From positions 81,423,571 to 81,487,570 of the forward strand of contig NC_090729.1 of NCBI RefSeq assembly GCF_036898095.1: 64,000 bases of DNA. The letters run 5' to 3'. A model generated the notes under the pieces. It was not told the origin of the DNA. It did no database searches and saw only the letters and a program-made list of their open reading frames with translations. This document shows positions 38,101 through 50,760 of the stretch, piece by piece (the stretch's first letter is position 1; each line of letters starts with the position of its first letter). Origin of the DNA: Palaemon carinicauda (taxonomy: Eukaryota; Arthropoda; Malacostraca; Decapoda; Palaemonidae). The position numbers and the translations under genes are program-made.

Positions 38101-41100
38101 GGAAATCTCTCTTGAAGAGAAGATGGAAAGAGAAAATGAAAATCTCTCTTATAGGAAAGATGGAAGGAGAAATTGAAAATCTCTCCTAAGAAAAGAGGAA
38201 AGAAATAAGGAAAATCTCTTGAAGGAAAGAGGAAAAGAAACAATGCAAATCTCTCTTGAAGAGGAGATGGAAAGAGAAAATGAGAATCTCTCTTATAGGA
38301 AAGATGGAAGGAGAAATTGAAAATCTCTTCTAAGTAAAGAGGAAAGAAAAAAGGAAATTCTCTTGAAGGAAAGAGGGAAAGACACAATGCAAATCTCTCT
38401 TGAAGAGGAGATGGAAAGAGAAAATGAAAATCTCTCTTATAGGAAAGATGGAAGGAGAAATTGAAAATCTCTTCTAAGGAAGGAGGAAAGAAAAAAGGAA
38501 AATCTCTTGAAGGAAAGAGGGAAAGAAACAATGCAAATCTCTCTTGAAGAGGAGATGGAAAGAGAAAACGAAAATCTCTCTCATAAGAAAGATGGAAGGA
38601 GAAATTGAAAATCTCTCCCAAGAAAAGAGGAAAGAAATAAGGAAAATCTCTTGAAGGAAAAAGGAAAAGAAACAATGCAAATCTCTCTTGAAGAGGAGAT
38701 GGAAAGAGAAAACGAAAATCTCTCTTATAGGAAAGATGGAAGGAGAAATTGAAAATTTCTCGTAAGAGAAGAGGAAAGAAAAAAAAATGGAAAATCTCTT
38801 GAAGGAAAGAGGGAAAGAAACAATTCAAATCTCTCTTGAAGAGGAGATGGAAAGAAAAATTGAAAATCTCTCTTATAGGAAAGATGGAAGGAGAAATTGA
38901 AAATCTCTCCTAAGGGAAGAGGAAAGAAAAAAAGGAAAATCTCTTGAAGGAAAGAGGGAAAGAAACAATGCAAATCTCTCTTGAAGAGGAGATGGAAAGA
39001 GAAAATGAAAATCTCTCTTATAGGAAAGATGGAAGGAGAAATTGAAAATCTCTTCTAAGGAAAGAGGAAAGAAATAAGGAAAATCTCTTGAAGGAAAGAG
39101 GAAAAGAAACAATGCAAATCTCTCTTGAAGAGAAGATGGAAAGAGAAAATGAAAATCTCTCTTATAGGAAAGATGGAAGGAGAAATTGAAAATCTCTTCT
39201 AAGAAAAGAGGAAAGAAATAAGGAAAATCTCTTGAAGGAAAGAGGGAAAGAAACAATGCAAATCTCTCTTGAAGAGGAGATGGAAAGAGAAAATGAAAAT
39301 CTCTCTTATAGGAAAGATGGAAGGAGAAATTGAAAATCTCTTCTAAGGAAAGAGGAAAGAAATAAGGAAAATCTCTTGAAGGAAAGAGGAAAAGAAACAA
39401 TGCAAATCTCTCTTGAAGAGAAGATGGAAAGAGAAAACGAAAATCTCTCTTATAGGAAAGATGGAGGGAGAAATTGAAAATCTCTCCTAAGAGAAGAGGA
39501 AAGAAATAAGGAAAATCTCTTGAAGGAAAGAGGAAAAGAAACAATGAAAATCTCTCTTGAAGAGGAGATGGAAAGAGAAAATGAGAATCTCTCTTATAGG
39601 AAAGATGGAAGGAGAAATTGAAAATCTCTTCTAAGGAAAGAGGAAAGTAAAAAGTAAAATCTCTTGAAGGAAAGAGGGAAAGAAACAATGCAAATCTCTC
39701 TTGAAGAGGAGATGGAAAGAGAAAATGAAAATCTCTCTTATAGGAATGATGGAAGGAGAAATTGAAAATCTCTTCTAAGGAAAGAGGAAAGAAATAAGGA
39801 AAATATCTTGAAGGAAAGAGGAAAAGAAACAATGCAAATCTCTCTTGAAGAGGAGATGGAAAGAGAAAACGAAAATATCTCTTATAGGAAAGATGGAAGG
39901 AGAAATTGAAAATCTCTCCTAAGAAAAGAGGAAAGAAATAAGGAAAATCTCTTGAAGGAAAAAGGAAAAGAAACAATGCAAATTTCTCTTGAAGAGGAGA
40001 TGGAAAGAGAAAACGAAAATCTCTCTTATAGGAAAGATGGAAGGAGAAATTGAAAATTTCTCCTAAGAGAAGAGGAAAGAAAAAAATGGAAAATCTCTTG
40101 AAGGAAAGAGGGAAAGAAACAATGCAAATCTCTCTTGAAGAGGAGATGGAGAGAAAAATTGAAAATCTCTCTTATAGGAAAGATGGAAGGAGAAATTGAA
40201 AATCTCTCCTAAGAAAAGAGGAAAGAAATAAGGAATATCTCATGAAGGAAAGAGGAAAAGAAACAATGCAAATCTCTCTTGAAGAGGAGATGGAAAGAGA
40301 AAATGAAAATCTCTCTTATAGGAAAGATGGAAGGAGAAATTGAAAATTTCTCCTAAGAGAAGAGGAAAGAAAACAATGGAAAATCTCTTGAAGGAAAGAG
40401 GAAAAGAAACAATGCAAATCTCTCTTGAAGAGGAGATGGAAAGAGAAAATGAAAATCTCTCTTATAGGAAAGATGGAAGGAGAAATTGAAAATCTCTTCT
40501 AAGGAAAGAGGAAAGAAAAAAGGAAAATCTCTTGAAGGAAAGAGGGAAAGAAACAATGCAAATCTCTCTTGAAGAGGAGATGGAAAGAGAAATTGAAAAT
40601 CTCTCTTATAGGAAAGATGGAAGGAGAAATTGAAAATCTCTTCTAAGGAAAGAGGAAAGAAAAAAGGAAAATCTCTTGAAGGAAAGAGGGAAAGAAACAA
40701 TGCAAATCTCTCTTGAAGAGGAGATGGAAAGAGAAAACGAAAATATCTCTTATAGGAAAGATGGAAGGAGAAATTCAAAATCTCTTCTAAGAGAAGAGGA
40801 AAGAAATAAGGAAAATCTCCTGAAGGAAAGAGGAAAAGAAACAATGCAAATCTCTCTTGAAGAGGAGATGGAAAGAGAAAATGAAAATCTCTCTAGATGG
40901 AAGGAGAAATTGAAAATCTCTTCTAAAGAAAGAGGAAAGAAATAAGGAAAATCTCTTGAAGGAAAGAGGAAAAGAAACAATGCAAATCTCTCTTGAAGAG
41001 GAGATGGAAAGAGAAAATGAAAATCTCTCTTATAGGAAAGATGGAAGGAGAAATTGAAAATCTCTTCTAAGGAAAGAGGAAAGAAATAAGGAAAATCTCT

Positions 41101-43060
41101 TGAAGGATAGAGGAAAAGAAACAATGCAAATCTCTCTTGAAGAGGAGATGGAAAGAGAAAACAAAAATCTCTCTTATAGGAAAGATGGAAGGAGAAATTG
41201 AAAATCTCTTCTAAGGAAAGAGGAAAGAAATAAGGAAAATCTCTTGAAGGAAAGAGGAATAGAAACAATGCAAATCTTTCTTGAAGAGAAGATGGAAAGA
41301 GAAAACGAAAATATCTCTTATAGGAGAGATGGATGAAGAAATTGAAAATCTCTCCTAAGAGAAGAGGAAAGAAATGAGGAAAATCTCATGAAGGAAAGAG
41401 GAAAAGGAACAATGCAAATCTCTCTTGAAGAGGAGATGGAAAGAGAAATCGAAAATCTCTCTTATAGGAAAGATGGAAGGAGAAATTGAAAATCTCTCCT
41501 AAGAGAAGAGGAAAGAAATAAGGAAAATCTCTTGAAGGAAAGAGGGAAAGAAACAATGCAAATCTCTCTTGAAGAGGAGATGGAAAGAGAAAACGAAAAT
41601 CTCTCTTATAGGAAAGATGGAAGGAGAAATTGAAAATTTCTCCTAAGAAAAGAGGAAAGAAAAAAAATGGAAAATCTCTTGAAGGAAAGGGAAAGAAACA
41701 ATGCAAATCTCTCTTGAAGAGGAGATGGAAAGAGAAAATGAAAATCTCTCTTATAGGAAATATGGAAGGAGAAATTGAAAATCTCTTCTAAGAGAAGAGG
41801 AAAGAAATAAGGAAAATCTCTTGAAGGAAAGAGGAAAAGAAACAATGCAAATCTCTCTTGAAGAGGAGATGGAAAGAGAAAACGAAAATCTCTCTTATAG
41901 GAAAGATGGAAGGAGAAATTGAAAATTTCTCCTAAGAGAAGAGGAAAGAAAAAAATGGAAAATCTCTTGAAGGAAAGAGGAAAAGAAACAATGCAAATCT
42001 CTCTTGAAGAGGTGATGGAGAGAGAAATTGAAAATCTCTCTTATAGGAAAGATGGAAGGAGAAATTGAAAATCTCTCCTAAGAGAAGAGGAAAGAAATAA
42101 GGAAAATCTCTTGAAGGAAAGAGGATAAGAAACAATGCAAATCTCTCTTGAAGAGGAGATGGAAAGAGAAAATGAAAATCTCTCTTATAGGAAAGATGGA
42201 AGGAGAAATTGAAAATCTCTTCTAAGAGAAGAGGAAAGAAATAAGGAAAATCTCTTGAAGGAAAGAGGAAAAGAAACAATGCAAATCTCTCTTGAAGAGG
42301 AGATGGAAAGATAAAATGAAAATCTCTCTTATAGGAAAGATGGAAGGAGAAATTGAAAATCTCTTCTAAGAGAAGAGGAAAGAAATAAGGAAAATCTCTT
42401 GAAGGAAAGAGGAAAAGAAACAATGCAAATCTCTCTTGAAGAGGATATGGATAGAGAAAATGAAAATATTTCTTATAGGAAAGATGGAAGGAGAAATATA
42501 AAATCTCTTCTAAGGAAAGAGGAAAGAAATAAGGAAAATCTCTTGAAGGAAAGAGGAAAAGAAACAATGCAAATCTCTCTTGAAGAGGAGATGGAAAGAG
42601 AAAATGAAAATCTCTCTTATAGGAAAGATTGAAGGAGAAATTGAAAATCTCTTCTAAGGAAAGAGGAAAGGAAAAACGAAAATATCTTGAAGGAAAGAGG
42701 GATAGAAACAATGCAAATCTCTCTTGAAGAGGAGATGGAAAGAGAAAACGAAAATCTCTCTTATAGGAAAGATGGAAGGAAAATTGAAAATTTCTCCTAA
42801 GAGAAGAGGAAAGAAAAAAATGGAAAATCTCTTGAAGGAAAGAGGGAAAGAAACAATGCAACTCTCTCTTGAAGAGGAGATGGAAAGAGAAAATGAAAAT
42901 CTCTCTTATAGGAATGATGGAAGGAGAAATTGAAAATCTCTCCTAAGAGAAGAGGAAAGAAAAACAGGAAAATCTCTTGAAGGAAAGAGGAAATGAAACA
43001 ATGCAAATCTCTCTTGAAGAGAAGATGGAAAGAGAAAATTAAAATATCTCCTAAGGAAAG
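38101..43060. repeat. 144-bp higher-order repeat (four 36-bp monomers), about 34 copies
   Basis: The marker CAATGCAAAT recurs at 38241, 38385, 38529 and 38673, exactly 144 bases apart, and continues with small indels to about 43010. Each 144-mer contains four distinct monomers of 35-37 bases, recognised by AAAGATGGAAGGAGAAATTG, AGGAAAGAAATAAGG, GGAAAAGAAACAATGC and GAGGAGATGGAAAGAGAAAA. Copies are very similar, so this block has been homogenised more recently than its flanks. Confidence 0.93.
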
Positions 43061-46000
43061 ATGGAAGAGGAAAGGAAAATCTTTTTAAGGAAAAAGGGAA
43101 AGGGAAAAGGAAAATCTCTCTTAAAGGAAAGATGGAAAGATAAAAGAAAAATCTCTTAAAGGAAAGAATGAAAGAGAAAATGAAAATATCTCTTCAAAGG
43201 AAAGAAGGGTACAAAAAAGGAATATAACTCAGGGAGAGAAAGAGAGAGAGAGTTAAAGAGAAAAGGAAAATCTCTCTTAAAGGGAAGAAAGGAAAAAATG
43301 GAAATCTCTTCATAGGAAAGCAGGAAAAAAAGGACAATCTCTCTTAAAAGAAAAGTGGAACGAGAAAAGGAGAATCTCTCTTTTAAAGGAAAGACGAAAA
43401 GAGTAAAGGAGAATCTCTTAAAAGAAAGAGGAAAAGAGAAAAGGAAAATCTCCTATAAAAAGAAGACGGAAAGAAAAAAGGAGAAGCTCTTGAAGGAAAG
43501 AGGTAAAGAGGACATGAAAATCTCTCTTAAAGGAAAGAGGGAAAGAGAAAATGATAATCTCTCTTAAATGGAAGATGGGAAGAGAAAAGCAAAAATCTTT
43601 CAAAGAAAAGAGGAAAAGAGAAAAGTAAAATATCTCTTAACTTAAAGACGAAAAAAGAGAAAAGGAGAATCTCTTGAAGGAAAGATGAAAAAAGAAATTT
43701 AAATTCTCTCTTAAAGCAAAGATGGAGAGAGGAAAGGAGAATCTCTTAAAGTAAAGAGGGAAAAAGGAAAGGAAAATATTTTTTGAAAAGAAAAAGGAAA
43801 GGGAAAAGAAAAATCTTTTTTGAAAGGAAAAAGGAAAGAGAAGAGGAAAATCTCATAAAGGAAAAAGGAAAAGAGATAAGGAAAATATCTCCTAAAGAAA
43901 GACGGAAAGAGAAATGGAGAATCTCTTAAGGGAAAAAAGGGAAGAGAAAAGGACAGTCTCTTCAACGAAAAAGGGAAAGAGAAAAGAAAAATCTCATAAA
44001 GAAAAAAGGAAAAAAGAAATGGAAAAAAATCTCTCTTAAAGGAAAGAAAGAAAGAAAAAAGAAAAATCTCTTGAAGGAAATAGGGAAAAAGAAAAGAAAA
44101 ATCTTTCTTAAAGGAAAGAGGGAAAGAGAAACAAAACCTCTTTTGAAGGAAACACAGATAAAGGAAAGAAAATCTCTTGAAGGAAAGGGGGAAAGAGAAA
44201 ATGAAAATCTCTCTTAAAGCAAAGATGGAGAGAGGAGAGAAGAATCTCTTAAAGGAAAGAGGGAAAAGGGAAAGGAAAATCTTTTTTGAAAGGAAAAAGG
44301 AAGGGGGAAAAGAAAAATGTTTTTTGAAAGGAAAAAGGAAAGAGAAGAGGAAAACCTCATAAAGGAAAAAGGAAAAGAGATAATTAAAATATCTCTTAAA
44401 GGAAAGACGGAAAGAGAAATGGAGAATCTCTTAAGGGAAAAGGGGAAGAGAAAAGGAGAATCTCTTAAAGGATATAGGGAAAGAGAAAAGAAAAATCTCA
44501 TAAAGGAAAAAGGAAAAAAGAAATGGAAAAAAATCTCTCTTAAAGGAAAGACAGAAAGAAAAAAGAAAAATCTCTTGAAGAAAATAGGGAAAAATAAAAT
44601 AAAAACCTTTCTTGAAGGAAAGAGGGAAAGAGAAACAAAACCTCTTTTGAAGGGAAGTAGGAAAAAGGAAATAAAATCTCTTGAAGGAAAGGGGGAAAGA
44701 GAAAATGAAAATCTCTCTTGAAGGAAAGAGGAAAAGAGAAAACAAAAATCTCTCTTGGAGGGAAGACAGAAAAAGAATGGAAAAAGGGAAAGAGAAGATA
44801 AAAATCTTTTAAAGGAGAAAGGGAGAGAGAAATTGAAAATCTCACTTAAAGGAAAGGAAAGAGAAAAGTAAGATCTCTCTTAAAAGTAATAGGGAAAGAG
44901 AAAAGGAAAATCTCTCTTAAAAGAGATATGTAAAGAGAAAAAGAAAATCTCATAAAGGAATGAAGCAAAGAGGTAAGGAAAAATGAAAAGAGAAAAGGAG
45001 AATCTCTTAAAGGAAAGAGGGAAAGGGAAAAGGAAAATCTTTCTAGAAAGGAAAATGTGAAGAGAAAAGGAAAATATCGTAAAGGGAAAAGGACAAGAGA
45101 TAAGGAAATGTCTCTTAATGGAAAGACGGAAAGAGAAATAGAGAATCTCTTAAAGGAAAAAGGGGAAGAGAAAAGGAGAATCTCTGAAAGGAAAGAGGGA
45201 AAGAGAAAAGAAAATCTCATGAAGGAAAATGGAAAAAATGAAAAGGAAAATCTCTCTTGAAGAAAAGACAGGGAGAAAAAGAAGAGAATCTCTTAAAGGA
45301 AAAAGGGAAAAGAGGAAATGAAAACCTCTCTTGAAGGAAAGAGGGAAAAAGAAAAGGACAATCTCTTTTGAAGGAAAGAGGGAAGAGAAATTGAAAAATA
45401 TCCCTTAAAGGGACACGAAAAAAGAAAAGGAACATCTCTTAATGGAAAAGGGGAAATAGAAAATAGAAATATCTCTTAAAAGAAAAAGAGAGAGAGAGAG
45501 AAAATTAAAATCTCACTTAGAGGAAAGAAGGAAAGAGAAAAGGAGAAAATCTCTCTTAAAAAAGAAGGAAATAGAAAAGGAAAAGCTCTCTTAAAGAAAA
45601 AACGAAAAGAGAAAAGAAAACTCTCTCTTAAAGAAAGAGGAAGAGAGAAAATGAAAATCTCTCTTAACGGAAAGAGAGAAAGAGAAAAGCAAAATCTCTC
45701 TTCAAGGAAATACATAAAGAGAAAAGGAAAATCTCATGAAGGAAAGAAGCAAAGAGAAAGGGAAAATCTAATGAAGGAAAGAAGCAAAGAGAAAAGGAAA
45801 ATATCTCTTAAAGGAAAGATGAAAAGAGAAAAGAGAATCTCTTAAAGGAAAAAGCGAAAGAAAAGGAAAATCTCTTTTAAAGGGAAGATGGAAAGAGAAA
45901 ATGAAAATATATTAAAAGAAAGGGGGAAAGAGAAAAGGAAAATCTCTCTTAAAGGAAAGATGGAAAGAGAAAAGGAGAATCTCTTAAAGAAAAAAGGGAA

Positions 46001-47690
46001 AGAAAAAAATCTCTCTTAAAAGAAGAGTAAAAAAGAAAAGGAAAATTTATCAAAAAAAAGGGTTAAAGAGGAAAGGGAAATCTCTCTGAAAGGAAAAGAG
46101 GAAGAGAAAAGAGAAAGTCTTAAAGGAAAGAGGGAAAGAGAAAATGAAAATATCTCTTGAAGGAAAGAGGAAAAGAGAAAACAAAAATCTCTCTTGGAGG
46201 GAAGACAGAAAAAGAATGGAAAAAGGGAAAGAGAAGATAAAAATCTTTTAAAGGAGAAAGGGAGAGAGAAATTGAAAATCTCACTTAAAGGAAAGGAAAG
46301 AGAAAAGTAAGATCTCTCTTAAAAGTAATAGGGAAAGAGAAAAGGAAAAGCTCTCTTAAAGAAAAGACGAAAAGAGAAAAGAAAAATCTCTCTTACAGGA
46401 AAAAGAAAGAGAGAAATGAATATCTCTCTTAAAGGAAAGAGAGAAAGAGAAAAGGAAAATCTCTCTTAAAAGAGATATGTAAAGAGAAAAAGAAAATCTC
46501 ATAAAGGAATGAAGCAAAGAGGTAAGGAAAAATGAAAAGAGAAAAGGAGAATCTCTTAAAGGAAAGAGGGAAAGGGAAAAGGAAAATCTTTCTAGAAAGG
46601 AAAATGTGAAGAGAAAAGGAAAATATCGTAAAGGGAAAAGGACAAGAGATAAGGAAATGTCTCTTAATGGAAAGACGGAAAGAGAAATAGAGAATCTCTT
46701 AAAGGAAAAAGGGGAAGAGAAAAGGAGAATCTCTGAAAGGAAAGAGGGAAAGAGAAAAGAAAATCTCATGAAGGAAAATGGAAAAAATGAAAAGGAAAAT
46801 CTCTCTTGAAGAAAAGACAGGGAGAAAAAGAAGAGAATCTCTTAAAGGAAAAAGGGAAAAGAGGAAATGAAAACCTCTCTTGAAGGAAAGAGGGAAAAAG
46901 AAAAGGACAATCTCTTTTGAAGGAAAGAGGGAAGAGAAATTGAAAAATATCCCTTAAAGGGACACGAAAAAAGAAAAGGAACATCTCTTAATGGAAAAGG
47001 GGAAATAGAAAATAGAAATATCTCTTAAAAGAAAAAGAGAGAGAGAGAGAAAATTAAAATCTCACTTAGAGGAAAGAAGGAAAGAGAAAAGGAGAAAATC
47101 TCTCTTAAAAAAGAAGGAAATAGAAAAGGAAAAGCTCTCTTAAAGAAAAAACGAAAAGAGAAAAGAAAACTCTCTCTTAAAGAAAGAGGAAGAGAGAAAA
47201 TGAAAATCTCTCTTAACGGAAAGAGAGAAAGAGAAAAGCAAAATCTCTCTTCAAGGAAATACATAAAGAGAAAAGGAAAATCTCATGAAGGAAAGAAGCA
47301 AAGAGAAAGGGAAAATCTAATGAAGGAAAGAAGCAAAGAGAAAAGGAAAATATCTCTTAAAGGAAAGATGAAAAGAGAAAAGAGAATCTCTTAAAGGAAA
47401 AAGCGAAAGAAAAGGAAAATCTCTTTTAAAGGGAAGATGGAAAGAGAAAATGAAAATATATTAAAAGAAAGGGGGAAAGAGAAAAGGAAAATCTCTCTTA
47501 AAGGAAAGATGGAAAGAGAAAAGGAGAATCTCTTAAAGAAAAAAGGGAAAGAAAAAAATCTCTCTTAAAAGAAGAGTAAAAAAGAAAAGGAAAATTTATC
47601 AAAAAAAAGGGTTAAAGAGGAAAGGGAAATCTCTCTGAAAGGAAAAGAGGAAGAGAAAAGAGAAAGTCTTAAAGGAAAGAGGGAAAGAGA
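43061..47690. repeat. Diverged 35-36-bp monomer block with a 1.44/1.55-kb tandem duplication
   Basis: Monomers of the type AAAATCTCTCTTAAAGGAAAG, without a regular higher-order unit. The stretch 44690-46130 is repeated as 46131-47680 with near identity. Landmarks after 44940 are offset by 1,549 bases (45217 and 46766; 45476 and 47025; 45651 and 47200), while CTTGGAGGGAAGACAG is offset by 1,441 (44754 and 46195). The second copy has about 108 extra bases, equal to three monomers, around 46345-46455. Confidence 0.9.
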
Positions 47691-50480
47691 AAAGGAAAAT
47701 CTCTCTTGAAGGAAAGAGGGAAAGATGAAAGGAAATTCTCTCTTAAAGGGAAGAAAGTAAAAGAAAAGAAAATCAATTAAAAGAAAAAGAGAAAGAGAAA
47801 TTGTAAATCTCCTTTACACGAAAGAGGTAAAAAGAAAAGGAAAATTTCCATTAAAGGAACATGGAAAGAGAAAAAGAATATAACCGAATGCAAAAAGGGG
47901 AAGATAAAAAGAATATTTTCCTTAAAAATAGGGAGAGAGAAAATTGAAATCTCACTTAAAGGAAACATCGAAAGAGAAAAGGAATATATATATTAAAGGA
48001 AAGATGGGGAGACAAAAGGAAAATGCCTCTTAGAGTAAAGGATATTCTCTCTTAGAGGGAAGACAGAAAGAGAAAACATAAATCTCTCTTAAACGGAAGA
48101 CGGAAAGAGAAAAGGAAAATCTCTTAATGGAAAGAGGGAAAAATAAAATGAAAATCTCTCTTGAAGGAAAAAGGGTAACGAGGAAAGGAAAGGAAAGAAA
48201 AAGTGAAAAGGAAATTCTCCCTTAAAAGAATGACAGAAAGAGAAAACGTAAATCTCTATTAAAGGGGAGATGGAAAGGGAAAATGAAAATCCCTATTAAA
48301 GGAAAAACGGAGAGAGAAAAGGAAAATCCCTATTAACGGAAATATGAAGATATGGAAAGAAAATTCCCATCAGAGGAAAGCCCGAGAGAATAAAAGAAAT
48401 TCCCTATGAAAGGAAAGATGGAGAAATAAAGGAAAATACCTATTAAAGGAAAGATGGAGAGAAAGAAGGAAAATTTCCATTAAAGGAAAGGTGGAGAAAG
48501 AAAATGAAAATCGCTATTAAAGGAAAGACGGAGAGAAAAAAGGAAAATCCCTATGAAAGGAAAGCTGAAGAAAATAAAGGAAAATCCCTATTATAGAAAA
48601 ACTGAGAAAAATAGGAAAATCCCTATTAAAGGAAATATGGAGAGAAAAAAGGAAAATCCCTCGGAAAGGAAAGGTGAAGGGAAAAAAAATCCCTATGAAA
48701 GTTAGGATGTCAAGAGAAAAGATAAATCCTATTGAGGAATAGATGTGGAGAGAAATGGAAAATCCCCGTTCAAAGAAAAAATGAGAGAAAAAAAATCACT
48801 ATTAAAGGAAAGATTTGGGAAAAGAGGAAAGCCGCTATTAAAGGAGAGACGGTTTGAAAAAAGAAAAATCGCTATAAAAGAAAAATGGAGAGAGAAGGGG
48901 AAAATCCCTTTTATAGGAAAGAGAAAGGAAAATCACTATTAAAGGAAAGACGGAGAGAAAAAAGGGAATTCTCTATTATAGGAAAATTGGGCAGAAAAAA
49001 GGAAAATCATTATTAAAGGAAATGAAGACAAAAGAAGGAATATCCCTATTAAAGGAAAGATCGACAAAAATGAAAAATCCATATTAAAGGAAAAATGGAA
49101 ACAGAAAGGAAAAATCCCTATTAAAGGGAAAAGGAAAATCCCTAGAAAAGAAAAGACAGAGAGAAAAAAGAAAATACTTATTAAAAGGAAGGATGGAGAG
49201 ATAAAAGATAAGTAGCCATTGAAAAGCATATGTAGAGAGAAACGGAAAATTCCATTTAAAAGAGAAACAGAGAAAAAAGAAAAATCCTTATTAAAGGAAA
49301 GATGGTGAGAAAAGAATCCTTATTAATGGAAAAGACAGAGTGAAAAAAGGAAAATCCTTATTAAAGGAAATATAGAGAGAGAAAAGATACAATCCTATTG
49401 AAGAGCAGATGTAGAGAGAAACAGAAAATCTCCATGAAAATAAAAACAGAGAGAAAAGGAAAATCCCAAGTAAGGGAAAGACGGTCAGTAAAAAGAAATA
49501 TCTCTATCAAAGGAAAATGGAGAGAGATTAGGAGAATCCCTATTATAGAAAAGACGATAAAAAAAGATAAAAATCCTTATTAAAGGAAAAGAGAGAAAAA
49601 AGAAAAATATTCATCAAAGGAAAGATGGTGAGAATAAAGCAAAATCCCTATTAAAGGAACAATGGAGAGAAAAAGGGAGATCCCAATTAAAGGAAAGACG
49701 GTGAGAAAAAGGAAATCTCTATGAAAGTAAAGACGGATAGAAAAAAGAAAAATCTATTAAAAGAAAGACGGATAGGAAAAAGGAAATTTCCTATTGAAGA
49801 AATGACAGAGAAAAAATAAAAATTCCCATTATATGAAAGATTGTGGGTGGGGGGGGGGAGATAAATTTCTATAAGAGGAAAGACGCAGGGAAAAAAGGAA
49901 AATACCTATTAAAGGAAACACTGAGAGAAAAATGAAAATCCATAATAAAGGAGAAATGGAGAGAGAAATGGAAAATCCCTATGAAAGGAAAGACAGAGAA
50001 AAAAAAGGAAAATCCCTATTATAAGAAAGACGGAGAGAAAAAGGGAGAATCCTTATCAAAGAAAAGTTGGAGAGAGAAAAGGAAAATCCCTATGAAAGGA
50101 AAGATTCAGAAATTTTAGATAAGTCCTTATTGAAGAATAGAAGGAGAGAGAAACGGAAAGTTCCCATTAACAGAAAAACTGAGGGAGAACACGAAAATCC
50201 CTATTAAAAAAAGGACTGAGAAAAGAAAAAAAAATCCTTTTAGAGGAAAGATGTGAAGAGAAAAGTAAAATCCCTATTAAAGGAAAGATGTAGAGAGAAA
50301 ACATAAATCCCTATTGAAGAATAAATGAAAAGAGACAGAGAAAATCCTCATTAAAAGAGAGACTGAGAGAAAAAAGAAAATCACTATTCAAGGAAAGGTG
50401 GAAATAGAAAAGATATATCCCTATTGAAGAATAGACGTATAAGGAAACGGAAGACTCCCATTACAAGAAAAACAGAAGAA
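47691..50480. repeat. TCCCTATTAAAGG-type monomer block, diverged
   Basis: Monomers of about 33-36 bases (AAAATCCCTATTAAAGGAAA plus GACGGAGAGAAAAAGG) with many substitutions and indels, including a (G)10 run at 49848-49858. It is transitional in sequence between the blocks on its two sides. Confidence 0.85.
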
Positions 50481-50760
50481 AGGGAATCTATACAGATGGC
50501 ATTGCTCACAATTTGTTTTTATAGGAAAATGTAATAATTAAGAAGAATTACGATAACAGAAGAAATACTTCATTTTTTTATAGGGATCAATGTGTTTGGC
50601 TTATTGAGTTACTTTTACCAATTACCTTGTAACTTTGAAAGTAAATGGAATTTCTAAAAAAAAAAATTGTATATACATTCACCATTGCCATATGAAGCTC
50701 AGGGAATATTTTCCGGATTTTGCCTTTTTGGTCATATAACCCCATCTATTAGCATACCAT
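50481..50760. other. Unique AT-rich island inside the satellite
   Basis: About 280 bases lack the monomer (from AATCTATACAGATGGCATTG to ATCTATTAGCATACCATTAA). No open frame of note. It contains A-rich tracts and GGATTTTGCCTTTTTGGTCA. The monomer type differs on its two sides, so it marks a real boundary: an insertion or the original spacer between two arrays. Confidence 0.75.

Noticed and set aside
37785..42861. Family of long Phe-rich minus-strand proteins
   Set aside because: They exist only because the 144-bp satellite period is a multiple of three; the frame breaks wherever an indel occurs and there is no start context or domain.
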